64,000 bases of DNA from Sphagnum compactum (GCA_965153455.1 OZ234493.1:33842213-33906212), one strand, 5' to 3'. Numbered from the stretch's first letter, positions 49,840 through 62,707 are shown. Translations and numbers: made by a program. The notes: a model not told the origin generated them from the letters alone.

Positions 49840-52156
49840 AAGGGAAAAAAATGCACCAAGGCATTCTCACTAATTTTATGGCATTAAAATAAACTTAAAT
49901 TACATATTGATATTATCTGCAAAAATCATTGATGAATGACAATAACAAGCACATGACCATGGCCCAACTATATGGCCATGGAACTCTACATGTATCCAAA
50001 GAATGTACCCCCCTTGACCAAAATGGCATCATGTATCAATAACACCGTCCATCACATGCATTTATCTAGAGGGAGCCTATGTTTAGTTGTTTATTTGAAA
50101 TTGGATTTTGCATAGCATTTACCAAATTAGGCTTGTCTTACGTACGTTAGCTTTACATTGTTTAATCATCAAATTTTTTTTAAACCTCTTCTTTCATAAA
50201 TGTTCGTCAAACTATATAGATCATTATGCAATAGTCTAAATTTCTTCATTACCTTTACATTTGCATTGTCCATTTTTTTTACATGTGCCTATGTAACCAT
50301 TTTACAAAGTTGAAACAATACAATGGACAACTTGTGCAATGCTATGACTTAAGATCATAAGATCTATAGTTTGTAAAGCTATACGCCATTCATTTCACTA
50401 TGTCACCTGAATTGAAATTGTCTCATGAGTGCAACTTTGCAAACCACAAGATGTCACAAGCAAATTACCTAAACTTAAATGCATACACAATGTATAGGCA
50501 TGATCTTTGGTGAAAACATTATAGTTTGGTAGTTGATGTGCATTCCTTGTTCAAAAGTGGCCCTAAACATTTCAAAAATTGATCAAAGTCATCGAATAAA
50601 GAGAACTAACACTCTAACAACAAAGGTGCAAACCAAGCTAAGGTTATGTCTAATAATAATTTGTCAACAAGTCCAACTTGAAATCTATCATTTGGGTAAC
50701 AATGAAGATGAAGTCAAATGATACACCAAACATACTTAATTGAAAATACATCAAAACTTCAAACATGCTCCATCATACTAATTTACGAGACTAGTTCATG
50801 GTTCTTTTTCCCTTGGGCTATGTTGTGAAAACATACCACAATTGTGTTAAGACTTGATTGTCTTGAAAACGTGTAGTGGAATCACTAATTTTTTTAATTT
50901 TTTTTGCTACATGTGTTTAAGAACAAGAAATTTTTCTTCTATGGAGACATCTACTTGAACTCTTGATGTAAACATTGTTTTCAAACAAAAATAATAAATG
51001 TAAACTTGATGCGGAATCTACTAAAACTATCATGGGCATGAAAACTAACATACCCTCAAGTTTGTCAAATGGTATTGGTGGAAAACAACCTTTTTAATCA
51101 CACCATGTTAGTTAATTAATTAGTTCCAAACTAAATTGTTAATTTTGGACTTTTCAAATTTGGTGGTGAAGATCAGTTTTTTGAACAAAACATTGAAATT
51201 ATCTATTTTTTGGATCATTTAATAGAGCAAAACATTATTAATATTGTTGTTTCACCAGATGGTGGTCCCCAAATCAAAGTTTCTCTCCAAATTTTGAATC
51301 TCCAAATGGTCATTTGTTAATTCTTGACTTTTCAAAAATCCGAAATTAACTAAATACATGGCATTGTGCAAGAATTAGAACAAATTGTAACAAACACAAC
51401 CCTAGACCTAAGTCTATCCATGCATAAAAATAAAATTAAAACAAGGCCATGAATAGAGTTTTGTTTATAAACATTAAAAAGTTGAAAACGTGAAAAAACA
51501 AAAACAAGGCTAAAACATAAAATAATATTTTGAATTAATGTTGGACAATCTAAAGGTAATATGAAAAAAATAAATTCAATTTATGCCCATTTGGGAACCG
51601 AGCTCAAAAAAACTTCCATATGGCTGATATTCAAAACAATATTTGTGAGCACCTTCTTAAATACGTATTATGGATGAAAATTGGACATTGATGGATGAAA
51701 TGCATCCATGAATGATGAGTGAATGTAAATGGCATATCTTATGACTATATTGAATTATAGAAATCCTAATAAAAGTTTTATGTCTTACATTGGGGGTAGC
51801 TTCCAATATGACATTCATGACATATGCCAAAAATTTATGAAGTTCCAAAATCTTGAAAAATCAAATGAGCCAATTAGAGAATGAACCTTTGGGTGAAAGC
51901 ATGATAAATTAAACACAAAATGATATGTTGCAATGCAAAATTTGGGACGTTTTATGAAATTTGGGAAGTTTTGCATGTTGACAAATTCCCATTCCCAGAT
52001 TCATTTGGTGATGATAATGGGTTTGTGCATAACATCAAAAGGTGAAGGAGCTTGCAACCACAACTCCAATTGGAAAGGAGGATCTCAACCCTAACATGAC
52101 ACTCCATTGCAATATTTTTCATGATCAACAAAACAGTCTATGAATCTGCAAATTTT
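49840..52156. other. AT-rich intergenic DNA, no gene
   Basis: No supported coding sequence or repeat was seen. The final few hundred bases probably contain the HIR 3' UTR. Confidence 0.4.
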
Positions 52157-54489
52157 TCATGCATTCGGTTTGAAGGTTGATGATGTATCAGCTGCCTGCA
52201 GAAGGCCATCACGAATCTGATCTGCCACATCACGTAGAGCACCAGGGCCATGTGGAATGAAAACAGTTGAGTTCTTGCAGCTGGATCCTATCTCCTTAAT
52301 TGTGTCCAAGTACTGAGCCATGAGCACCATGTCGATAACATCTCTTGGTGAAGTCCCAGGGACACTCTGTGAGAAGCTTACTACACTTGCCTTCAGACCA
52401 TCAACAATGGCTTGACGCTGCAGCGCAACACCTTTACCTGCTAAGTGTTTTGATGCTGCATCTGCTTCAGCTCGCTTCACCTCTAGAACTTTCTCTCCCT
52501 CTGCCTTCTCAATTGTTGCCAGCCTCGTTCGGGCAGCTGCCACCAGAATGACAATCTCCAATTGATGAGTTCATCATCTATCCATCATTTGTAAAATCCC
52601 TACTCACATAATATCCAACCCAAAGGGAGCCAGAAAATTTCTAGATTACATTGTCCAATTTGACTACCCATGTCAATTTTGGAAATTAGCTGCATAGTCC
52701 ACATTCAAAAGGGGACATTCTGAACTGAAAGCAGCATCACCACCCTTCAACACAAATTCTAGGCCTGAGTTACTTGCACCTACATACCGGCATTGATTTC
52801 ATTCATGGCTTGCTTGACAGATTCATCAGGCTCAATATCAACTATAAGTGTCTGTACAATCTCATACCCATAGTTCTTCATTGCCTGCACAAAACCATCA
52901 GAAAGCATGGAAAGAAGTGAACTCACTGTGTAACTTTTGAAGCAATACCCATGATTCCCCTCTTCCCCATGAAAGCTTAAAAACCAACATCTGATTGCAG
53001 ACTTAAGAAAAGAAGTCATTGTCAAAAGTAATTTGGTCACATTACCAAAACGGCATTTGGATATGGACTGCAAAGATCACTATAAAAGTGGGTGTTTGAG
53101 TAGTTTTAAATGTTTAAACCATGCAGAACTAAAATCCTTCAGAAAATCCATAAAATTAAATTACCTTCCCCAGCTCCTCTGCAACATTCTTTGCAACATC
53201 ATTCTTCTGCTCAAACACATCGTCCAATTTCAATCTAGGTACACTTGCCCTTAGCACTGCGATGATGTAACAAAAATTCTGTCAGGAACATACCACATAC
53301 ATACCCCATGGTGGATCCTCAACTGACGGATGGTGACATGGGTGGGAGCCAGAAGTATTTAGTGGATTAAGTAAGAGGCAATGAGACACAAAAGGACTAG
53401 TTGCAAATGCCACAACATAAAAGCTCCAAATGGGCTCAGTAAGTATGAAAGCGTAGAGAAATACTGAAGTATCAGCAACACAAATTTGGTCCAAGATAGT
53501 TGTCACACATATGGGCATATCTTACCATCAAAGACATAAGCCTTGATTTGCTCACGAGGACGACTGAGCTTATAGAAAGCATCTTGAGCACTCTCTTGAC
53601 ATGCTCGGTACTGCACAGACACCACTACTGTGACAAACACATTGTCCTGCAATCACAAACAATGGAACCACCCATTCATAAGCTCGGGCATATTTCATGA
53701 ATTTAATACTTAAATATTTCAACATCAAGCAAAAAGTGAAGGAAAAAGAAGATGTTTTAAATTAGGGCAACCTGTCAACTATACTCTCTGATTTCACAAG
53801 GAGCGCTTGAGCCTGAATCCTTACAGCTTATTTTGAGCAGTTTTCAAGAACACCCAATGAGTCCAAACATGTATTCAAATTTGAAGGACAAAAGCCATTC
53901 AATCTTGCAGAAATGAACAATTCCCAGCAATCCGATACTTGGTGGGAACAATTTAATACTTGATAATTTAACGTTCAACAAGCACAATCTCAAGCAGCCA
54001 TCCAGATGTCAAGACTCGATCCCAATTCAAAAGCGAAGTCACTGATCAAGGCAGCAATTACAATAACCCTAAAAATGATGGCACCCATCTTGCTAACAAT
54101 GTCAGTAAGAAACAACCCTAAATGATAGCTTTCGTACATCAACTATTTCCACAAATTCCTGCAGCCTTGAAACCATTCAAGGTTCAGCTTGGTGCTCAAG
54201 ATTGCAACCTCCTAGTTTTGCTCCTAACTCCCAATACATCTATAAGAGAAAATACCACCATTCCCCGACTGATTGACAAGAAGAAGAATATTATTGTCAC
54301 CTTGGTCTTGGCCTCACAACGGATGTCAAGTTGCTGCACACGGAGAGTTAGAACCCCAGAAACCTTGAGGCCAATGCAGCAGGGAACAAAGTGACAACCA
54401 GGTTCAAGTACTTGCACAAACTTGCCACATCTTTCCTCAATACCAACAGTGGACTGATCCACCTGGAAACAACAGCATGCTTGCCCCAT
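52157..54489 (-). CDS. HIR: Hypersensitive-induced response protein (SPFH/prohibitin family)
   Basis: This is a plant HIR protein, a lipid-raft scaffold of the SPFH (stomatin/prohibitin/flotillin) family. It oligomerises at the plasma membrane and supports immune receptor complexes and hypersensitive cell death. Exons from high to low: 54301-54489, 53526-53646, 53165-53256, 52788-52884, 52157-52536. They total 879 nt in frame, for 292 residues, against about 286 in Arabidopsis HIRs. It starts [20 protein letters not shown]; Gly2 with Cys5-7 fits N-myristoylation and S-acylation. The SPFH domain follows ([50 protein letters not shown]). Next comes the helical region [20 protein letters not shown], then the conserved end [20 protein letters not shown]. 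The second Met of MMGQ is taken as the start because family members begin MG. Confidence 0.95.
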
Positions 54490-55040
54490 CACCCACCCCT
54501 TGATCTTCTTCCTACCCCCACACTTAGAAAAAGAACAATGACACCATGATCTGGCTGCCCCTGAGTGTGACTGAGAGTCTCTTCATGCAGCAGCCTTAGG
54601 GCTAGACTTATCTCTTTTTTGGTGTCCAGAGGGAGGTGCACACTTTCTGCTGTGCAACCCTCCTCTTTCACTCTCCACTTCCAACCGTTTCATGTCATGT
54701 GGAATAACCTACCCTGACTGGCAGTTACCAGGTCTTGTTATAGGCCCTATGGATCACTCAAACTAAAGCACCAGCTTGAACCTGGCTATATCTCCTTGAA
54801 AATTGAGAATGGTGTTGTGAGAAAACTTCACACAAGAAATGGACTATTCAATCAATTGGGTGATACCCAAGAGCCCAAAAACATTTCATGCTGTCCAGAC
54901 AAATGAGATAAGTACCCAACAACACAGCATGGATACAATTTTTCTTGCAGGAGAAGGGTATGCAAGTACATCAAGGTCTCCATTATTTTTGTAGACCCTT
55001 TTCACACTCAACTTTTTAGCTAGAGCCATATTAGCACTTC

Positions 55041-56760
55041 TTATAACCTGGGACTGGCAAATCTGATAAAGCTAGGAAGTCTTTTTCTCTGAACTACACA
55101 CAATTGTAGTAAAGGAATTCTGCCTGTAATCTGCTCACTCAGTGGACTGGTCTGTGATCGTTGTGACTCTTTTTGAGCATATGCTGTGGCCTTCGCGACC
55201 AATTCCGGCCCAGCTTTGTCAGGACTCCCACAGTTGAATGGAGGTTGTGGGTCATACTCTATAAGCAGCTGCACAACCTGGGCTGTAGTCTCATCAGTTA
55301 TCAAAGCTGCAAGCTGAAGAGCCATATCAATTCCAGAGGAGACACCCGCTGCTGTGATGATTTTGCCCTGAAAAAACAGAACGCCAAATCCCACACAACA
55401 GGTCCAGTTCCAAAATTAGTCTGAGAAATTAATTCTGCAATTCTCAGAAATTGCTGTGAAATTATAGGGCAGCTTCACAGTTCCTGCAGCATGGACAGCA
55501 CATCAAATGGCATGCACAAATTGCAACGCTGGCAGGCAATGCCGCCCTGAGTATTACATTCCTGCATTGTCTACGCAACCAAAATACAGACACACCTGTC
55601 CAACAACTCTGTCCTTGACAGGCTTGGCACCAAGGCTTGCAAGCAAGTCGTACATACTCCAATGGGTTGTTGCTTCAAGTCCATTGAGAAAGCCAGCAGC
55701 AGCTAGAAGGAGAGAACCCGTACATACAGATGTTGTGTATAAGCTAGTCTCATGCACCTTGAGCAGTCATCACCATCCCAAATACAAAACCCATCATCAA
55801 ATTCCCCCAGTACTGGATCATACGAACATAGCTGAGAGCTAGCTAGCCAGTCACTGCAATCAAAGGAAAAACAAAGAGCTTCTGTAGCTCTCGAATATTC
55901 ATACCCTTTTGATCAAACAATGAAGACCTAAGTGGGATCAGGACAGACATAGGACATACCTTTTGCAGCCATTGTAAGAAGGTCTCATCTTCCATAAGGG
56001 CACGAGTGCCAAAGCCTCCAGGCACCACCACAATATCTCGTTTTGGCACCTACATACAATCTCACATTCCACCACACCCCAAAGTTCACTCACTGGCTCA
56101 GGACATCTTTCCATTAGGCTGCCATGACCACAGATTTCATAATCACAGCAGCTTTCCATTACATTTTTTCAAGTCGTACCTGTGGTCACAGTCATTGATC
56201 TCACAGCTCTACCAGTCAAGTATTGATCAATTGCAGGAGTTGTGAGAGCTGTGAGTCAAACTATGACTCATCATACAATGACATCTGACCTCCTTTGATA
56301 TATGAGAACATGTGTTCCTAGAGTTCCTGACATGATTAATTACATATTTTCACATCTGTAGTTGCAGCTCTCCAATGGAAAGCGACTGTCCCTGCAGCAG
56401 CAAGTAACAAGGCCCTATGTCATTGGGCTTTCCATTAGGCTGCTGCTGTGATCACAGCTACAGACTGTGTGTCATGACTGTGATCACAGCAGCCTAATGA
56501 AAAGGGACCCCAATTTCTCATACCACAATCATCATCATTCCCTAGCTAGCTAACCAGTACCTGGTCAAAAGAAGCAGTGGCTTGGATGCTGAGGGTTCCC
56601 AAATCTGTGTACAGTCCTGCACTGTGGGTCACAAACACCACCTTAAACAATTCAGCACCTCGTAAGGCCCCACGAGATCCAATGTAGTCACTCCCTTGAA
56701 GATGGGCATGGCTACCTGTAGACCCTTGCCGGACCCCCATTGCTGCTGCTGATGATCCAT
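55041..56760 (-). CDS. DJ-1/PfpI family, isonitrile-hydratase-like; N-terminal frameshift
   Basis: The deduced protein belongs to the DJ-1/PfpI (class I glutamine amidotransferase-like) superfamily, nearest to the isonitrile hydratase group. Exons from high to low: 56561-56760, 55960-56049, 55596-55757, 55041-55367. Seen are VVVPGGFGTRALMEDE and the nucleophile elbow TTSVCTGSLLLAAAG with the expected catalytic Cys. Also present are ATTHWSMYDLLASLGAKPV, AAGVSSGIDMALQLAALIT and EYDPQPPFNCGSPDKAGPEL, all group hallmarks. From the ATG at 56760 the frame encodes the expected first strand and helix (GVTTLDLVGPYEVL) but runs to a stop. From about 56655 the family match continues in another frame (KVVFVTHSAGLYTDLG). 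A second ATG at 56740 opens that later frame through all exons (252 residues) but replaces the canonical N-terminus with unrelated sequence. So this is a recent lesion, a sequence error, or an altered protein. The substrate is unknown. Confidence 0.8.
56428..56503. repeat. Inverted repeat in DJ-1 intron 1
   Basis: The arm from 56428 (CTTTCCATTAGGCTGCTGCT, then GTGATCACAG) is the near-perfect complement of the arm ending at 56503 (CTGTGATCACAGCAGCCTAA, then TGAAAAG). It forms a stem of about 26 bp with a short loop. A related TTTCCATTAGGCTGC occurs at 56110-56124. This may be a small foldback element. Confidence 0.75.
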
Positions 56761-56901
56761 TTCACAACTCTCAGGGTTGTAGTAGTACAAAGCTGAAAGG
56801 AGCTTGTGGGCATATGCTAGCTTAACCCTAATTCAGAACTATGCTCACGACAGACAGTCTGATTGATGATTGCCACAAAAAAAAAAATCAGACGTGGGTC
56901 T

Positions 56902-56933
<32 letters not shown>

Positions 56934-57420
56934 CACTACACGAGGAGCGGCTGGTGCAGTGAAGAAAACAGCCAGCTCACCAGAAGTAAGTACTGAAGAG
57001 AACTCTGAAGAGAATTGCTGCTGCTGCATTGCTCTCTTGTGGACTACAACGAGTACCTCTATAAGGCTCGTGTGCTACAAGACCGACACAGTTGTTCTCG
57101 CGACTTTCATGACATGGGGTGGATTTCTTTTCTTCAGTTGACAGTAACAGTGATTGAGTGCGCGAGCAAGCGCTGTTGGGAAATCTTTGGGACGTTGAGT
57201 TCTTCCACCTACCAGTATATACTAAGACCCGAGTACTAATAAGAATAGCACAGTTCTCGCATTTTTCGTGACATGGGTGGAGCTGGAATTTCGCGGTGGA
57301 TTGCCTGCAACACCTGTTGTGATTGCGCGCACGAGGAAGCAAAACTCTCGAGAGATCTTGTGACAGGAGTCGTTCGTCATCGATCAGCCGCCCAACGGCC
57401 CTCTGCAAAAGTCGTGTTCT
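56761..57420. other. DJ-1 upstream region with (GT)n tract
   Basis: It contains a (GT)n microsatellite at about 56903-56921 and overlapping domain-free frames on both strands (56863-57461). I see no gene. The sequence is less AT-rich than neighbouring DNA and probably includes the DJ-1 promoter. Confidence 0.45.
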
Positions 57421-57890
57421 TGCGGCCCCTGCCCTTACGAACCACGAAACGGGCCTGCTAAGGCCCGTCCTTGCATAGTCGCGAACGGGCTTGGTAGGTC
57501 CGGCCCTTACGTCGAACTATGGAACGGGCTTGGTAGGTCCGGCCCTTACGTCGAACTATGGAACGAGCTTGGTAGGTCCGGCCCTTACGTCGAACTATGG
57601 AACGGGCCTGGTAGGGCCGGACCTTACGATATTGTAGAACGGGATTTTTAGGGCCGGACCTTCCGTTGTACTATGGAACAGGCCTGGTAGGGCCGGCCTA
57701 TAAGTACTGTGGAATGGGATTTTTAGGGCCTGCCCTTATGTCATACTATGGAATGGGCCTGGTAGGTCCGGCCCTTATGTTGTACTATGGAACGGGCCTG
57801 GCAGGGCTGCACTTATGTAGTGTGGAACTGGCTTTGTAGGGTCGGCCCTTACGTTGTACTATGGACTGGGCCTGGTAAGGGTCAAGTCCT
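57421..57890. repeat. GC-rich 39-bp minisatellite
   Basis: About twelve units follow the pattern AACGGGCTTGGTAGGTCCGG then CCCTTACGTCGAACTATGG. Three nearly identical 39-bp copies start at 57484, 57523 and 57562, and later copies decay towards 57890. GGGCC and GGCCC blocks within a unit can pair. It is an island of GC-rich DNA beside very AT-rich sequence (from 57990 on). No reading frame is maintained. Confidence 0.9.
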
Positions 57891-60727
57891 TTTTTTTAAA
57901 GTCACATGGCAAGAGTTGTTTGGCTTGCATGAAGTCATGGCCAATTTTTTTGAGTAAAAATGGCACCTTATGGGCTTGGTTTAGGGTTTTTCCAGGGAAT
58001 AATTAATTAATTAATTAAATAATTTAGTCAATAATATTTACACTAGAAAAAACACATTTTTTCAATTTTATTCAATTTTGGTCAAAAAATTTGACAAATA
58101 AATGTTTTGAAAAACAATTCTCCGCAAATATAAGAATTGGCTAAGGTCTTTTCTTTTTTTTTTCTTTTTAATAATGTTGTAGAGCCATTATTTCTCTTTG
58201 TGAAGAAGAACTTTGCCAAAGTTGTGACCTTAAAAGATTAAAATGGACTATTTTGTCACAAATTCCCTTTTTTAAAAGGGGAAAAAACAATCACCCAACT
58301 TTTGAATTATGTTTTACCAATGATAATGAATTTTTTTTGGACATGGAAAACATTTCATCCAAATGGAAAACATTTCATCCATGGAAACATGTAATTTTTG
58401 GTTAGATATTGCATATATCAAATGGTTCTTCTTGTGTGGGGTGGGGAGTGACATACTTGAATATACAATGATTTTTTATATTCTAACTTAGTACATTTAT
58501 TATTTTGTATTATTTTTTAAATAAAATTTAAGTTGGAACATCATATTGACGAATCAATCACAACATAATTTGATAACTATTTTTATTATATTAATTTTTT
58601 TCTCAAATTCTAAATTCAACTTATCATAAACAACTCAATGGAATGCGTACAAAAGTTTCATAATGAAATTTAAATAAATCTATTTACTCTTTCTTTTTGG
58701 TGTTTATGTCAATTTTTTAAATTTTAAACTTGATTTTGAATAGTCAATTTTGTTCATATATATTTTATCATGCTTTCACCCCCCCCCCTCACTATGTTTG
58801 AGAAAAGATAAAAGAGGGTGTTCAGCCAAAATAAAAATAAAAAATAGTGAAAATCAAGAGAAAAAGCTTCCCCATCATAATAATAATGCATTTTTAAAAT
58901 ATAAACAAAGATTCTTTTTGCAAATGGAAGGAATTGGAGGACAATTAATGAATGTGCCTTTTCCAAATGGATGAGGCCATGACCTAAGGGGGTGCCCATT
59001 ATACGTCCAAAAAATTGCATCAAATAACAAAGGCATAATTTTAACAATTTTAACAATAACTTTGTTCTATATGTTATCTCATTACACCCCACTTACACAT
59101 GATAAAAAGACTCTTATTTCAAAAACATACTTTAAATTTCTAGATTTTTTTTTTAAAAATTGTGAACATTTCTTGAGTGAGGAGAGTATTAGGTTACAAT
59201 CATGCCAATTTTCTTACAATCAAAATTTCTTTACTTAAAAAGTCCTTAGCTAGTCCTTTGCAAAAAAAAAAATTTTTTTATGTAATTATTTTTCAAGTTC
59301 AAAAATCTTTTATTAAAACTAAAACCTAAAATTAAATTAAATAATTAATCTTTAATCTAAATTCCGTAACATTCATATTAATCATTTAACATAACTTCCC
59401 ATTATTAACATGACCGTAAAATCACACTCCATAAATATGTGTAATAAAGTTTGTAATTTTGATGGTTGTTTGAGATGGTTTTTAACTTGTTTTGATTCGA
59501 TTGCACTGCGCAAATGCTTTCATTTTCAACCAAACCAAACATTTTTACACATGCCACCTTAATTACTTTCATATTTTTGGAAAGTTTATGATCAAGAATA
59601 ACAAATCAAACAATGGTACACCGCAATTTACTCAATTCGATTCAAATCATTTTCTTATTGCAATGACAAACTTAGAAATTCAAGACCATGATTAGTTTAA
59701 GCAAACTTACCTATAGATCAAGGTCATGGGCTAAGAAAATTGATGTTCATGATGAAAAAGGTGATGATGGTGGGACACTTTGTGAGTAACTCTCATAAGG
59801 TTATTACAATCATTCATCATCATGTTATTTTCAATTTTGTTTGTTGTTGTGAAGACTTCTCTCTTATTCCCTAGAGATATGTGTCTCTTTGATGTGAATT
59901 CACATTATGACTTGAGTTTTCCCCGTGCTTCAAAAACGTGACGACAAATTCCCTAATGCAAAATTTGGTATAATGGTCCACTTGTAATTTTGGGGGGAAG
60001 ATTATTATGTACTTATCTTTGTTTAGAGTTGATGAAGCCAATGGCTAGTCACGACAACTTGTTACTACTATTTATGATGAGGCGATGATGGTCTAACTCT
60101 TGGTAAGTAACTACCATACCTTTGGGAAAATCCATTGAAAACTAAACTTGGAAACTTGGAAAGAAGGTGCAATTTTCTCAATCATGAAATCCTTTAACCT
60201 CCACTATTGTTTGGAGATCACTATATAGACTTTGCCAACTCCACAACCAATAACAAAGGTAAATGCCCAAAATGATTAAACCCAATGGGGTATCATAAAA
60301 TGCAAGAAAATATTTATTATCCTTAAAATGTGAAATTGCAAATTTTCAAAGGAGTTGAGTAAAATAAAAGCTAACAACTACAATGAAACTTTTCATTCAC
60401 AAAGTGATCAAATGCATGTGTAGAAAAAGTGAATGAGGTATTTATGTGAACCCATGGAATGATTTATTTATGTGATGGTTAACGAAATCAAAAGTGGTCA
60501 TGGATCCATAACCATGGTTCTACATATTCATGGTTCTACAAGCTTCCTAAATGTTTCTAACCATTTAGTCTCATAAGTCTTGAAAAACAAGTGAAACGGG
60601 TGTTTAAGGGAACTCACCGCCAAGTTGGATTTCTATGTAATATAGTATGCACACTATGTTAGTTATGTTCTGTGCTTGCCAACATTCCATCTGGGTCTTC
60701 ACTAATAGGTACATGACATACGGAGGA
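57891..60727. other. AT-rich intergenic DNA, no gene
   Basis: This stretch is very AT-rich. The one small feature is a direct duplication of ATGGAAAACATTTCATCCA at 58344-58382. Short frames at 58750-59092 on both strands are AT-driven and lack domains. Confidence 0.45.
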
Positions 60728-62647
60728 CTAGACTTTTACTTTGACATCCTTTTCATCACGATTGATAGCAAAATGGTATATTTGCACATTCTCCACACCC
60801 AAGTTTTTGAAGTTGCTACCTTTCCTGGTCTGCAAGAACTCACCCCAATTGTAAGAACGGTAAAGAGGTAGATTTCCACCCAATAGCTGAGGCACTGGAG
60901 CCACATCGGTGCTTTGGGATGGATTGAAGAAGAAAGGAACTGAGAAACGTGGCTTGTTCTCATTTACCACCACTCGATGCTCCACACTTTGGTACTTGTC
61001 ATTACTCCAGACCTGCACCATCCAAGCATTCCCTCGAATGAGTTGATTGCAGTCAACAAGTTCTACTAAGATCTGCAATGAGGTTTCATGAAGAAATGCA
61101 ATGTAATGCAACCAACACCTCATGCCAAAAACGCATGTTTCTTTCAAGGAGGAATTCAGCTTCTGCAGATGATGACAACAATGAAACAAAACAAGTCATT
61201 CATTTCCATATCCTAATTTGTCACATCTGTTAAACAAAACTCAAAGAACTGCTGCATAGAGGAGACAAAATATACTACCTACATAGTAACTATAAAATTA
61301 TTGCTGTACCTGGAAAAGATCACCAACATTGATGACAAAGGCATCACGTTGAGGCTTAATGCCAATCCACTCTCCATCTTTGCGCCGGACTTCAAGGCCA
61401 CCGACCTCATCTTGAACCAACACAGTGAGACCCCCACCATCCTTGTGCCTGCTCACCCCAAGGGCAAGATTTGGCGCTGGACATTTTGGGTAGTAGTTCA
61501 AGCGGATGAAATTGGAATCATCAGGCAGCCAGTACTTATGAAAGTAGGTTGCAGGTAAACCCAAACTCTCGGCAATTAAACCCAAAAGCTCAAAAGCTAA
61601 ACCTTCAACAGACTTTGACCATTTCTCGCACACCTCCCTGCAACCCAATTTGTCAAAACATTCTGAAACTTGTTACAACTGTTTGTGTTCAGTCATCAAC
61701 CGTGGAACATATCAGCAAACTTGTAATACCTGGGCTGCAAAACAGGGAAAATCTTGAGGACTTGAGTCACACCCAAACAAAAACTCCGGATCATCCTAGT
61801 CACGGTAATGAAAAGGATCAAGGGTATCATGATGCTGCACCTACCTGAATGTAGAGGGGTTTTCAGGCCACTGATTTTTGTAGGCATGGATTTGCTCCCC
61901 ACTGCCTGACGAAGCAACTGGAAGCTCCAATACTCCTCGAGTTGTAAAATCAAACACCTCCTTCCAGTCCCTCACATTCTTCGTGAGCTCAGAATCATAA
62001 TACCCTAATGCATTCTCAAATGTGCGACGCACCTATTATCATCAACCAAACCCCCATTTCACCATGCTCAAGAACAAGCCTGAACACAACAAGATTCATG
62101 ATCCCTTCTCACTTCTGCACTGTACAGAACCCCTAACCCTAAAAAAAATTAAAATGATGATCAAATTTTGCAGTTAAGACTTTGACAGCAGCAAGCAAGA
62201 CTCACAAAACACACAAGACATGATCAAGGTTTTCTAGGGTTTCTGAGTTTTTGTACCTCCTACCTTTGATTTCTCCTCCAGAGGAAGAGCAAAGAAGTTG
62301 AGGGCGTTTGTCTCCACTTCTTCCAGAAGAGAAAGAGAGATGCCATGGTTGATCACCTGGAAAAACCCCCACTCTTCACATGCTTTACCCACCTGCTTAA
62401 CTAGCTGCTCGTGGATCAGAGATTTCCTCCTCTTTCCTTCTTCTCCTTCTTCTTCTTCTTCTTCTTCTTCCCCGGGGTTTTTGTTGCTCCTCCTGAGTGA
62501 GCTAAGGTCGATGACAGGCACTTGCTCACCAGCAGCGGTATAGTCGTTGTACTTGCGCGTGGGTCTATGCTCCGGTGGCAACACAAAATCCGGATCGATT
62601 TGCAAATTTGCCAGCTGCTGCACCAAGACTGGATCCTCTACACCCAT
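60728..62647 (-). CDS. 2-oxoglutarate/Fe(II)-dependent dioxygenase (DOXC, At3g19000-like)
   Basis: This is a soluble 2-oxoglutarate/Fe(II) dioxygenase of the plant DOXC class. It most resembles Arabidopsis At3g19000/At3g19010, annotated as flavonol-synthase-like; the substrate is unknown. Exons from high to low: 62264-62647, 61845-62032, 61310-61637, 60728-61012, together 1185 nt in frame, for 394 residues. It has VPVIDLSSL and ACEEWGFFQVINHGI in the DIOX_N region, then NVRDWKEVFDF. The Fe site is H255-x-D257 (SRHKDGG) and H312 (VEHRVVV); R322-x-S324 binds 2-oxoglutarate. It ends GSNFKNLGVENVQIYHFAI, as in that subgroup. The ATG at 62647 gives the family N-terminus MGVEDPVLVQQ. An acidic/basic insert at residues 58-75 (a run of eight Glu, then GEEGKRRK) is encoded by a trinucleotide repeat and is unusual for the family. 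Confidence 0.93.
62424..62470. repeat. Coding CTT/TCC trinucleotide repeat in the dioxygenase
   Basis: CTTCTTCTTCTT and neighbouring TCC/TTC triplets encode the poly-Glu insert on the minus strand within exon 1. Repeat length changes here would preserve frame. Confidence 0.85.
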
Positions 62648-62707
62648 CTCAAAATTCTCTTTCAAGATCCAAATCCTCGATCTCCTCGCCACCCAAAGCT
62701 CCTTCAA

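Noticed and set aside
57273-57461. Frames on both strands in the DJ-1 upstream region
   Set aside because: No domain, overlapping on opposite strands, and adjacent to the GC-rich minisatellite.
58754-59092. 112-codon minus-strand frame
   Set aside because: AT-rich, without a domain and opposed by another frame on the plus strand.
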